A DNA stretch of 64,000 bases from an uncultured Veillonella sp. (GTDB lineage: Bacteria; Bacillota; Negativicutes; Veillonellales; Veillonellaceae): contig UPXS01000003.1 of assembly GCA_900538355.1 (NCBI GenBank), forward strand, positions 1 through 64,000, read 5' to 3'. Of the stretch, positions 7,411 through 15,007 are shown piece after piece. The notes under the pieces were generated by a model that saw only the letters and a list, made by a program, of their open reading frames with translations, had not been told where the DNA came from and did not search any database. Made by a program: the position numbers and the translations under genes. How positions within the stretch are numbered: the first letter of the stretch is position 1; every line of letters starts with the position of its first letter.

Positions 7411-10233
7411 TTGGCGAAAACGTTAACCGGTCTAGAAAGCGTTACTGCCGGCAGTACGACTATCAACAATAACGGCTTGACTGTAGGCGGTAAGACTTAT
7501 GTAACGCCGAACGGTATTGATGCGAACAATCAGAAGATTACCAACGTGGCGGATGGTAGTAATTCTAATGATGCAGTTAACTATGGTCAGTTACAAAAAG
7601 CTATCAACGGTACTGCGAAGGCATCCACTGTGAAAGCAAAGGATGCGAATATAACCGTAACGGAAGGTACGAATGCGAATGGCGGTAAGGAATTTACTGT
7701 CGGTTTAGGCAATAAAATCAATGTTGGTACTGCCCACCCTGTAACTGTAGATGGTGATACAGGTCATGTAACAGGTCTCACGAATACGGATTGGAATGTG
7801 GATAATCCAGTGGCTGTATCCGGTCGTGGTGCTACGGAAGATCAGTTGAAGAAGGTTAACGACAAAGTTAATACGAATAGATCCGACATCGACAAAAATA
7901 AACAGGATATTGCGAGTAACAAACAGAACATCACTAAAAATGCCGGAGATATCGTCAATAATACGCAGAATATCAATAAGAATAAACAGGATATCTCCGA
8001 TATCAATAAAACTCTTGAAAAAGGCTTGAATTTTGCCGGTGATACCGGTGCCGTAAGCAACAGAAAATTAGGTGATACCGTAACTATCAAAGGCGGTGCT
8101 GATGCAGCTAAATTATCCGACAATAATATCGGTGTTGTATCCGACGGTAACGGTACATTAAATGTAAAATTGGCGAAAGAATTACAGGGGTTAACGTCTA
8201 CAACTTTCACAAACGGTGGTAATAACACTGTTATTAACGGTGACGGTATGACAATCAATCCTGCCGGCGGTAATAAGGTGAGCCTCACAAAGGATGGCCT
8301 CGATAACGGAGGTAATAAGATTACGAATGTAGCCGATGGTACGGATCCTAAAGATGCGGTTAATAAATCCCAATTGGATAAGGCGATAGCGGCTGCGAGT
8401 ACAACGGTGACAGCCGGTAAAAATATTATCGTTACACCTAGCACCAATGCGGATGGGTCGAAAAACTATGAAGTGGGCCTTAAGGATCAGGTGACAATGG
8501 GCACAGATCTGACAAAACAAGTGGCTATAGACGGCAATGCCGGTACAATCAAAGCCGGCGATAAGGTTGAAATCGATGGTAATAAAGGTACTATTAAAGC
8601 GGGCAATGTAACGATTGACGGCGAAAACGGTACCATTAAGGCCGGCGACAAGGTAACGATCGACGGCAAAGACGGCAAGATTGCGGCAGGGAAAGTTGCT
8701 GTTGACGGTAAGGACGGCTATGTGACAGGTCTGGAAAACAAAGATTGGGACCCTGATAATATCTCAAGCGGTCGTGCTGCTACAGAAGACCAGTTGCAGA
8801 AATCTCACAAGACCTTGGATAATAAAATTACCAACTTGGGCGATGAAATCACGAAGAAAGGTATGGATTTTGCCGGTAATACAGGCGAATTCCATCGTGA
8901 TTTAGGTCAAAAGGTTACCATTAAAGGTGAAGGTACAGAAAATGATGATAAATATTCCGGTGAGAATATTAAGACCGTAGCTGAAAATGGTAATGTTACG
9001 ATCAAGATGGCGAAGGATCTAAAGACTGACAGCTTAACTACCGATAAGGTGAAAGTCGGTAAAAACGGCAAAGACGGCGTATCCATTACAGGACCTAACG
9101 GTGCTGACGGTACGGACGGCAAGGTAGGCATTGCTGGCAAAGACGGTAAAGATGCTGTATCCATGTCCGGTAAAGACGGTGTCGGTCACATCGGTTTAAG
9201 CGGTAAGGACGGCCGCAATGCTGATATTACCGTTGATAAAGGCGATCCTGACCTTAACGGAAACGAAATCACTCGTATTAAATACCGGGATGAAAACGGT
9301 AAGACACATCAGGTGGCAACCAAAGATGACGGTATGAAGTACGGTGGTGATACCGGTACGGTTATCAAGAAACAGCTTAACGAACAGGTGAATGTAGTCG
9401 GCGGCATTACCGATGCCAATAAGTTGACCTCAGAAGATAATTTGGGTGTCGTATCCGACGGCAACAATAACCTTAAGGTTCGTATGGCGAAGGACTTGAA
9501 AGGTCTAGAAACCGTAACGACTAAGGACGCTGACGGTAATACAACCGTTATGAACAGTGGCGGCGTGACAATCACTCCGGCCGGCGGCAATCAGGTGAGC
9601 CTCACAAAAGACGGTCTCGATAACGGCGGCAATACGATCAGTAATGTCGGTCCTGGCGTAAACGGTACCGATGCGGTTAATGTAAATCAATTGAAAAATG
9701 CTACTGGCGGCTTGTCAAATGCCATTAATGCGGTAGCGGGCGAAACGCAACGTGTGGGCGCTCATGCGGCGGCACTTTCAGCATTGAAACCTATTCAGTA
9801 TGATCCGTTGGAACCGACTCAGGTGATGGCCGGCATCGGCAACTATCGCGGTGAAACGGCGGCGGCTCTAGGCATTGCACATTACACGGCGGAAGATACC
9901 ATGTTCCATGTAGGGATGTCCGTAGGTAGCCACCATAACATGGTGAATGCCGGTGTAACTCGTAAATTCGGCACTTCCGATGCGAAGAAAGCTGTTCCTG
10001 AACGTTATAAGGGCGGTCCTATCAGCTCTATTTATGTGTTGCAAGATGAAGTAACAGCGTTGAAAGCTGAAAATGCACGCATGCAAGAAAGCCTCCATGA
10101 GTTGTCTTCTGTTAAGGATGATAATGCACGTATGCAAAAACGTATTGATGAATTATCCTCTGTGAAGGAAGATAATGAACAAATGAAGGCTCAAATTGCA
10201 TTGTTGATGCAACAAGCAGGTCTTACAAAATAA
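7411..10233 (+). CDS. Trimeric autotransporter adhesin, C-terminal part with YadA anchor
   Basis: Stalk and membrane anchor of the same adhesin. TTG 7411 is only the first usable start after the frameshift; no ribosome site supports it. The order is: neck motif (KITNVADGSNSNDAVNYGQL); coiled coil (about 7850-8010, heptads rich in N, K and D); repeats 'NNIGVVSDG' and 'VSLTKDGLDNGG'; 'GTIKAGDKV..DG' repeats (8530-8720); and a collagen-like Gly-X-Y stretch (about 9058-9230). The YadA anchor is at 9778-9972 ('SALKPIQYDPLEPTQVMAG...VNAGVTRKFG'). Unusually, about 86 more residues follow the last barrel strand, mostly coiled coil ('LKAENARMQESLHEL'), where the family normally stops. Base composition is visibly more GC-rich than the neighbours. 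Confidence 0.9.
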   Translation: MAKTLTGLESVTAGSTTINNNGLTVGGKTYVTPNGIDANNQKITNVADGSNSNDAVNYGQLQKAINGTAKASTVKAKDANITVTEGTNANGGKEFTVGLGNKINVGTAHPVTVDGDTGHVTGLTNTDWNVDNPVAVSGRGATEDQLKKVNDKVNTNRSDIDKNKQDIASNKQNITKNAGDIVNNTQNINKNKQDISDINKTLEKGLNFAGDTGAVSNRKLGDTVTIKGGADAAKLSDNNIGVVSDGNGTLNVKLAKELQGLTSTTFTNGGNNTVINGDGMTINPAGGNKVSLTKDGLDNGGNKITNVADGTDPKDAVNKSQLDKAIAAASTTVTAGKNIIVTPSTNADGSKNYEVGLKDQVTMGTDLTKQVAIDGNAGTIKAGDKVEIDGNKGTIKAGNVTIDGENGTIKAGDKVTIDGKDGKIAAGKVAVDGKDGYVTGLENKDWDPDNISSGRAATEDQLQKSHKTLDNKITNLGDEITKKGMDFAGNTGEFHRDLGQKVTIKGEGTENDDKYSGENIKTVAENGNVTIKMAKDLKTDSLTTDKVKVGKNGKDGVSITGPNGADGTDGKVGIAGKDGKDAVSMSGKDGVGHIGLSGKDGRNADITVDKGDPDLNGNEITRIKYRDENGKTHQVATKDDGMKYGGDTGTVIKKQLNEQVNVVGGITDANKLTSEDNLGVVSDGNNNLKVRMAKDLKGLETVTTKDADGNTTVMNSGGVTITPAGGNQVSLTKDGLDNGGNTISNVGPGVNGTDAVNVNQLKNATGGLSNAINAVAGETQRVGAHAAALSALKPIQYDPLEPTQVMAGIGNYRGETAAALGIAHYTAEDTMFHVGMSVGSHHNMVNAGVTRKFGTSDAKKAVPERYKGGPISSIYVLQDEVTALKAENARMQESLHELSSVKDDNARMQKRIDELSSVKEDNEQMKAQIALLMQQAGLTK

Positions 10234-10281
10234 TCGAATCTGAATATTCGAGTTCTTCATGGCTCATGTAAGGATTGTGAA

Positions 10282-10303
10282 AGCCGCCCTTCGGAGGGCG
10301 GCT
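10282..10303 (+). terminator. Hairpin between adhesin and exported protein gene
   Basis: A 9-bp GC-rich stem (AGCCGCCCT with AGGGCGGCT) with no T-run, followed directly by AAGGAGG and the next gene. It is more likely an mRNA-stabilising or partial terminator within an operon than a full stop. Confidence 0.5.
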
Positions 10304-10320
10304 CATCATAAGGAGGATGT

Positions 10321-10890
10321 ATGAAATTCAAAAAAATTATGCCTGTATTGGCGCTTGCTTGTGTATGTGCAGTTGGTCAGGCGGATGCGGCTCGGGATAC
10401 TTTGATGATGCCAGAACAACCAGCTGAACCATTAAACGTGATTGAAGCAGAAGTGGCTATTCCTGTACCTAGCGAAGAAGTTCGTGAAGTAGTGAATGCT
10501 TTCACACAATTCCAATTGGATCAAAAAGATAAATATATCATGGACGACTCTCGTATTATGAAGGGCCAAGAACGGTACCGTAATAATGCATTGTATTATA
10601 TGAACGTTCGTCGTAGCTGGTACATTGTGAGTCATCGTTATAAGAAAGACAGCTATGCACGCATGGCGTTAGATCGTTTGTACAATGATTATAAAGACTT
10701 CTTTATGAATCATGTGACTGTGTCTGACGATGAAAAGATGGACTATGCACAACAAATCATAGATATCTTGGAGCGCAATACGGCCAATGTACATGATGAT
10801 GAATTACGTTTCTACATGAATGAAATGGTTATCTTTAGCTTGAAAGAAGCTATGAAAGACGGCAACAATCGCGTGAAACCAGCCGAATAA
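10321..10890 (+). CDS. Exported helical protein encoded next to the adhesin
   Basis: I do not recognise a named family. The 189 residues start with a clear signal peptide (MKFKKIMPVLALACVCAVGQADA, cut probable after ADA). A lipobox is not convincing, although two cysteines sit in the core. The mature part is rich in charged residues and predicted helices, with tyrosine- and arginine-rich stretches (ERYRNNALYYMNVRRSW). It probably lies in the periplasm. It starts 87 bases after the adhesin stop with a strong AAGGAGG, so it is likely co-expressed. By analogy with small partner proteins encoded beside other trimeric autotransporters (SadB, TpgA) it may help adhesin assembly or anchoring. That is inference from position only. 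Confidence 0.75.
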   Translation: MKFKKIMPVLALACVCAVGQADAARDTLMMPEQPAEPLNVIEAEVAIPVPSEEVREVVNAFTQFQLDQKDKYIMDDSRIMKGQERYRNNALYYMNVRRSWYIVSHRYKKDSYARMALDRLYNDYKDFFMNHVTVSDDEKMDYAQQIIDILERNTANVHDDELRFYMNEMVIFSLKEAMKDGNNRVKPAE

Positions 10891-10990
10891 GAAGATATTC
10901 CTAAGATGATGGAAGAACATCGTAGGGTGGATCTTCGACAAGCGATTTATGCACCAACAATTCAATAAAATTTAGACCACATAAATTATG

Positions 10991-11020
10991 AAAGCCGAGG
11001 CAGTGATTGCCTCGGCTTTT
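10991..11020 (+). terminator. Terminator closing the adhesin operon
   Basis: Strong stem AAAGCCGAGGC...GCCTCGGCTTT followed by TTTT, about 100 bases after the exported-protein gene. The IS-derived repeat starts at its T-run. Confidence 0.85.
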
Positions 11021-11092
11021 GTTATTGTCTTTAGACTGGTTCGCGACGTAGTCGCGAATCATAAAACCACCCGTTTTACGGGTGGTTCTGAT
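11017..11092 (+). mobile_element. MITE-like solo derivative of the IS200/IS605-like element
   Basis: Bases 11017-11073 match 4995-5051 with one difference, including the TTCGCGAC hairpin. Bases 11064-11092 match the right end at 5358-5386. It looks like the element at 4995 with everything between its two AAACCACCCG words deleted, leaving a 76-bp, two-hairpin, non-coding copy. Confidence 0.65.
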
Positions 11093-11121
11093 TATTTGTG
11101 CAAATTTTATTGTATATGTGA

Positions 11122-11670
11122 TTATACGATTTTGGCGTTTTTATCGTATTCCTCGCCACCTGCATCAGGAAGCATACCGTACTCAATAGTCCACAAGTGT
11201 TTATATTTTAAAGCTTGATTGTGAATGCGTTCAATTTGAGTTTCATCTGTGCGAACAACACGAGCTGGAATACCGACCACTAATGAGTTAGGAGGGATTA
11301 CAGTATTTTCTTTTACTACTGCACCAGCTGCAATAATAGATCCAGATCCGACATGACAACCACTGAGTACAATGGCACCCATGCCAACTAAAACATTATC
11401 TTCGATTGTACTGGCATGAACGATTGCACCGTGGCCGATTGTTACATAATCGCCGAGGATGCATGCTTTATCGTCATCTACATGTAACACAGAGTTATCT
11501 TGTACATTCGAGTAACGACCTACTACAATCTTGTTTACGTCACCACGAAGGGCACAATTTTGCCAAATAGATGCATATTCTTTAAGCTCTACATCACCAG
11601 CAAGTTCAGCACCGGGCATGACGCAACTTTTAGGATCTAATTTTGGATATTTTCCATGAAATGGTAACAT
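11122..11670 (-). CDS. Gamma-carbonic-anhydrase-like hexapeptide-repeat protein
   Basis: A left-handed beta-helix protein of the YrdA/PaaY/CamH group, 182 residues. Hexapeptide repeats run through residues 15-145 (GAELAGDVELKEYASIWQNCALRGD). The three metal-binding histidines of gamma carbonic anhydrases are visible in 'NSVLHVDDD' and 'TIGHGAIVHAST'. It is likely a cytoplasmic trimer that binds zinc or iron. Carbonic-anhydrase activity is plausible, but many relatives have no shown activity. ATG 11670 is preceded by AGGAG. It follows a FabK-like gene after 17 bases, so the two form a small operon. Confidence 0.85.
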   Translation of the reverse strand: MLPFHGKYPKLDPKSCVMPGAELAGDVELKEYASIWQNCALRGDVNKIVVGRYSNVQDNSVLHVDDDKACILGDYVTIGHGAIVHASTIEDNVLVGMGAIVLSGCHVGSGSIIAAGAVVKENTVIPPNSLVVGIPARVVRTDETQIERIHNQALKYKHLWTIEYGMLPDAGGEEYDKNAKIV

Positions 11671-11687
11671 ATGACACTCCTAATTGA

Positions 11688-12641
11688 TTAAACAATTTCA
11701 AGAAGGCGTTGAGCCTTACGAATAGACATAATAGCTTCGTTCATTACTGTTTGAACAATTGTATGAGCTGGTTCGATAGCTACAAGACGATTCAAGGCTT
11801 GACCAACTTGTACGGCTCCGTTTACTACATCGCCATCAATAGCGGCGCGTTTATTAGTACCTTGAGACATTTTTGTACGCTCTTCAGGTGTAGTAACACC
11901 ATCAGTTTCTGCAGCTAGGTAACGAGTCGTGAATTCGTTTTTTAAGCTACGGACACCACCGTGACCAGAGAGAAGACCAGTTACAACAGAATCGGTATCT
12001 GTTGCTTTGATAATTGCTTCTTTCATATTTTGATGTGCTTGGCATTCTTCTGCTAATAAGAAGCGAGAACCCATTTGTACACCTTGTGCACCCATTAATA
12101 AAGCTGCGGCAAGACCACGACCATCAACGATAGAGCCTGCTACAACAACTGGAATACTGATTTCTGGCAAAATATTTTCCATTAAAGACATTGTTGTTTG
12201 GCTACCAATATGACCACCAGCTTCCATACCTTCTACAATCATAGCATCAGCACCAGCTTCTTCAATACGTTTAGCCAATTTAAGGGAAGGTACTACAGGG
12301 ATAACCTTGATACCAGCCTCTTGGAGCGGTTTGATATATGGTACAGGGTTACCAGCACCGAGAGTTACAAATGCAGGTTTTTCTTCGATAATCACATTTA
12401 CTAACTCATCTTTATTAGGAGCCATTAACATAAGGTTAACACCGAAAGGTTTATCTGTTAATTCTTTACATGCACGAATTTCATTACGAGTCCATTCAGC
12501 ATCGCGGCCACCAAGGGCGATAACACCTGTTGCACCTGCATTAGCAACAGCAGCAACTAATTTGTGTTCAGATACCCAAGCCATAGCACCTTGGATAATA
12601 GGGTATTCAATTTGTAAAAGTTCCGTTAAAGCTGTTCTCAT
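11688..12641 (-). CDS. FabK-like flavoprotein / nitronate monooxygenase family
   Basis: FMN-dependent TIM-barrel protein of the FabK/2-nitropropane dioxygenase family. Family signatures are an N-terminal 'YPIIQGAMAWVS', 'VTLGAGNP', 'EGMEAGGHIG' with the FMN-site glycines, 'VVAGSIVDGRG' and 'GAQGVQMGSRF'. Closest in this window is the FabK of the lipid operon, with which it shares the layout. It may be a second enoyl-ACP reductase or a nitronate monooxygenase; the sequence alone does not decide. I start it at ATG 12641, preceded by AGGAGG, giving 317 residues. The longer open frame from 12686 has no ribosome site. Confidence 0.8.
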   Translation of the reverse strand: MRTALTELLQIEYPIIQGAMAWVSEHKLVAAVANAGATGVIALGGRDAEWTRNEIRACKELTDKPFGVNLMLMAPNKDELVNVIIEEKPAFVTLGAGNPVPYIKPLQEAGIKVIPVVPSLKLAKRIEEAGADAMIVEGMEAGGHIGSQTTMSLMENILPEISIPVVVAGSIVDGRGLAAALLMGAQGVQMGSRFLLAEECQAHQNMKEAIIKATDTDSVVTGLLSGHGGVRSLKNEFTTRYLAAETDGVTTPEERTKMSQGTNKRAAIDGDVVNGAVQVGQALNRLVAIEPAHTIVQTVMNEAIMSIRKAQRLLEIV

Positions 12642-13067
12642 AAATCCTCCTATGATAACAATATAAATGATGATTTCTCTAATCAATAGTTCATAGTAAG
12701 ATAGTAAAATTCTTATTATATGTATATCTCATAGAGAAGTAAGTGTTCATAAGTACATACTTATATAATAAGTTATTAGTTTATTTATTTTGAAATATAA
12801 TATAACTATATTCTCTTATATATAATAGTATAATATATAAATTATGTATACCTTAGGTAAATATTTTCGTTAATACTACAAAAACTGTTGGTAGAATAAT
12901 GTCTATTATTTATATTGATAGAGGAGTAGTGATGAAGAAAATTTTTGGGGAATTGAGTCTAAAAGCGTCTAAATGATAATACATTTCAAATTGATATGTA
13001 ACACAAATCCGCATATTATATATGCTTTTTAAATATTAGGAAAAATAAGAAATTAAGAAAATGAGTA
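12642..13067. other. AT-rich intergenic region
   Basis: About 430 bases of very AT-rich DNA between the divergent FabK-like gene and rubredoxin. The only coding hint is a 14-codon frame at 12932-12976 (MKKIFGELSLKASK) behind GAGGAG. That is too short to call a gene with confidence, though it could be a leader peptide. No recognised RNA or repeat. Confidence 0.5.
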
Positions 13068-13096
13068 TTGAAAAGTTTCGATATCTTTGGTATACT
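13068..13096 (+). promoter_or_regulatory. Rubredoxin promoter
   Basis: TTGAAA (13068-13073), 17-bp spacer, TATACT (13091-13096), about 75 bases ahead of the rubredoxin start. Confidence 0.65.
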
Positions 13097-13171
13097 ACAT
13101 TACAGATAGAGTATCTAAATTATAAAAGATAAACATTAAACAATAATTTTCAAGTGAAGGAGGAAATACAC

Positions 13172-13306
13172 ATGGAAAAATACGTATGCGTAGTATGTGG
13201 TTGGGTTTATGATGAAGCTGTTGAAGGCGTAAAATTCGAAGATCAACCAGCTGATTATGTTTGCCCAATTTGCGGTGTTGGTAAAGACCAATTCGAAAAA
13301 ATGTAA
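13172..13306 (+). CDS. Rubredoxin
   Basis: A 44-residue protein, slightly shorter than the usual 52-54. It has the two rubredoxin knuckles: CVVCG at residues 6-10 and CPICG at 31-35. The four cysteines bind one iron. Aromatic residues at the typical places (Y4, W11, Y13, F22) support the fold. It is a cytoplasmic one-electron carrier, in anaerobes often feeding peroxide- or oxygen-reducing enzymes. AAGGAGG precedes ATG 13172. It is a single-gene unit with its own promoter and terminator. Confidence 0.95.
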   Translation: MEKYVCVVCGWVYDEAVEGVKFEDQPADYVCPICGVGKDQFEKM

Positions 13307-13318
13307 TTGACTTACCAA

Positions 13319-13357
13319 AAAGACTATCTTGAGTCCGCTTAAGATAGTCTTTTTTAT
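13319..13357 (+). terminator. Rubredoxin terminator
   Basis: 11-bp stem AAGACTATCTT/AAGATAGTCTT followed by a run of Ts. The T-run adjoins the -35 box of the next promoter. Confidence 0.9.
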
Positions 13358-13386
13358 TTGACAAAGCACTATGTCATGTTTATAAT
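13358..13386 (+). promoter_or_regulatory. Perfect-consensus promoter for yceD-rpmF
   Basis: TTGACA (13358-13363), exactly 17 bp, TATAAT (13381-13386). Transcription should start near 13393. That is downstream of the ATG at 13390, so the yceD start must be the later ATG at 13408. Confidence 0.85.
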
Positions 13387-13407
13387 ATTATGAGTCGAGG
13401 TAAGATT

Positions 13408-13920
13408 ATGAAACTGCAAGTAGAGCAAGCAAAAGAACATATAGGAAAGAAATTTCCTTATAGCTATACGATACCATCCTCTGAGCTTGGTGACGTAACT
13501 GCTTTTCCTTGGAGCCGTCATGATATAACCATTAATGGTGAGTTTTGGTTTGATGGTCAAAATTACATCGTTCAAGGTTCGATAGAGTCTAAAGGCGATT
13601 ACGAATGTTCTCGTTGTTTAACTACAACAGAGCATGATCGTAAGGATTCCTTTGAGGAAATCTTTAGTGACTCTAGAGAGGCTACTGAAGATGTGATTCC
13701 TTTCGATGGAGAGGAAATTGATTTAACCGAACTAATTAGGGATACATTAATCATCAATGAGCCCTCTCAAGTGTTATGTCAGGATGATTGCAAAGGATTG
13801 TGCGTTCATTGCGGAGCAAATTTAAATGTTTCACCTTGTTCTTGTGAATCCTTTGTGGTGGATCCTCGATTTGCAGAGTTACGTGCTTTGCTTGATGAGA
13901 AAGATGATAGATTGTCCTAA
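13408..13920 (+). CDS. yceD: YceD/DUF177 family protein
   Basis: Member of the YceD (DUF177) family, almost always encoded directly before rpmF as here. Plant and bacterial members are tied to 23S rRNA accumulation. The protein has 170 residues from ATG 13408. Two cysteine groups are visible: 'CSRCL' in the middle and, near the C terminus, 'CQDDCKGLCVHCGANLN..PCSC', typical of the family and probably zinc-binding. The longer frame from 13390 is excluded because the consensus promoter would start transcription inside it. rpmF follows 25 bases later. Confidence 0.9.
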   Translation: MKLQVEQAKEHIGKKFPYSYTIPSSELGDVTAFPWSRHDITINGEFWFDGQNYIVQGSIESKGDYECSRCLTTTEHDRKDSFEEIFSDSREATEDVIPFDGEEIDLTELIRDTLIINEPSQVLCQDDCKGLCVHCGANLNVSPCSCESFVVDPRFAELRALLDEKDDRLS

Positions 13921-13945
13921 TGATTGTACTAAGGAGGTGCAGATA

Positions 13946-14122
13946 ATGGCAGTACCTAAGCGTAGATTGTCTAAATGCCGTCGCGATCGCCGTCGTGCTA
14001 ATTGGAAATTGGAAGCTCCTGGTTATGTAGCATGCCCACAATGCCACGAACCTAAGATGCCTCATCGTGTTTGCCCTACATGTGGTCACTATAAAGGTGA
14101 GCAAGTAGTAGCTAATGCTTAA
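13946..14122 (+). CDS. rpmF: 50S ribosomal protein L32
   Basis: Ribosomal protein L32 of the large subunit, 58 residues. It has the basic N terminus MAVPKRRLSKCRRDRRR and the zinc-ribbon cysteines CPQC and CPTCG ('MPHRVCPTCGHYKG'). This is the zinc-binding (C+) form. ATG 13946 is preceded by AAGGAGG (13931-13937). It is co-transcribed with yceD and ends at a strong terminator. Confidence 0.98.
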   Translation: MAVPKRRLSKCRRDRRRANWKLEAPGYVACPQCHEPKMPHRVCPTCGHYKGEQVVANA

Positions 14123-14132
14123 TATGTGAGCT

Positions 14133-14166
14133 AAAAAAGACGCCTACTGAAGTAGGCGTCTTTTTT
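14133..14166 (+). terminator. yceD-rpmF terminator
   Basis: Stem AAAAAAGACGCCTACT/AGTAGGCGTCTTTTTT with a two-base loop and T-run, just after rpmF. Confidence 0.95.
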
Positions 14167-14374
14167 GTATACTTTTAGTAATATATAACTTTTTAGTAAT
14201 ATATAACTTAATATACTTGATATGCATTAGTCAGTGCCATTATTTTATAGTAATATAAAGCTGTAGAGTAGTGGCATTTTTTATACTTTTATAAACAAAA
14301 AGATACTTAAATATAAAATAATAACTATATTTGGTATATATGTAGAAAATCTGTTACTATATGTATGAAAAGCC
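14167..14374. repeat. AT-rich spacer with an 18-bp tandem duplication
   Basis: The unit TTTTAGTAATATATAACT occurs twice in perfect tandem (14173-14190 and 14191-14208). The rest of the spacer is AT-rich without genes. It may be slippage or a binding site. No function can be read. Confidence 0.6.
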
Positions 14375-14403
14375 TTGCCAACAAGGGAATTATTGTATAT
14401 ACT
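14375..14403 (+). promoter_or_regulatory. Promoter of the fatty-acid operon
   Basis: TTGCCA (14375-14380), 17-bp spacer, TATACT (14398-14403). The FapR-like site lies just downstream of the expected start of transcription. Confidence 0.65.
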
Positions 14404-14415
14404 TAGGATGTAATA

Positions 14416-14432
14416 TTAATACTAGGTCATAA
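14416..14432 (+). promoter_or_regulatory. FapR operator candidate
   Basis: TTAATACTAGGTCATAA is an imperfect inverted repeat (TTAnnAC, 3 bp, GTnnTAA). It resembles the FapR site of Bacillus (TTAGTAC-type half-sites) at 11 of 17 positions by my count. It lies between the promoter and the fapR start, fitting autoregulation relieved by malonyl-CoA. Confidence 0.5.
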
Positions 14433-14443
14433 AAGGTGGTCCC

Positions 14444-15004
14444 ATGAGTCGGTTAAAGAAGCAAGAGCGCCAAAAACAGTTACAAGAAAAACTGAATATT
14501 ACGCCATTTCTTACTGATGAAGAATTGGCTACACACTTTAATGTAAGTGTGCCAACGATTCGTCTGGATCGTCTAGAGTTGGGCATTCCTGAATTGCGTG
14601 AACGCATACGCGTCATGGCTACAGGTCAATCACAAGAAGCGGTAGAACATGTACCATACGAAGTGGTTGGTGAACTGATCGATGTTACAGAAGGACAACA
14701 AGCCTTATCAATGCTACGTACTACTTCTGACATGGAAGATCGATTTGGATATGTAGAGCCACAGTATTTATATGCTCAAGCAAATTCCCTCGCAAAGGTA
14801 GTCATGGGGACTACTGTTTGTTCTGCGGAGGTTGGAAATATAAAATATAAAAACCCAGTTGGAGCTGGTACTAATTTGGTGGCAAAAGCAGAAATTGTGC
14901 GTCGCCGTGGTAATAAGTTCTTTATTTGGGTCATTATACGAGATAAAATAAAAGAAGTATTTCGCGCAAAATTTATTATGGAATCCGTAGAGAATAGGGT
15001 GTAG
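14444..15004 (+). CDS. fapR: Fatty-acid biosynthesis repressor FapR
   Basis: Transcription factor that senses malonyl-CoA or malonyl-ACP and represses lipid-synthesis genes. The 186 residues match the family. There is an N-terminal helix-turn-helix (about residues 20-50, 'FLTDEELATHFNVSVPTIRLDRLELGIPE') and a C-terminal hot-dog effector domain (about 70-186, with 'NSLAKVVMGTTV' and 'GNKFFIWVIIRDK'). AAGGTGG precedes ATG 14444. It heads the plsX-fab operon with a four-base gap to plsX, the classic fapR-plsX order, and probably represses its own promoter. Confidence 0.93.
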   Translation: MSRLKKQERQKQLQEKLNITPFLTDEELATHFNVSVPTIRLDRLELGIPELRERIRVMATGQSQEAVEHVPYEVVGELIDVTEGQQALSMLRTTSDMEDRFGYVEPQYLYAQANSLAKVVMGTTVCSAEVGNIKYKNPVGAGTNLVAKAEIVRRRGNKFFIWVIIRDKIKEVFRAKFIMESVENRV

Positions 15005-15007
15005 ATT

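Noticed and set aside
7842..8447. 201-residue antisense frame in the adhesin stalk
   Set aside because: Low-complexity translation of the repeats on the opposite strand; no start signal.
10906..10968. 20-codon frame after the exported protein gene
   Set aside because: No ribosome site and no sign of a family; likely chance.
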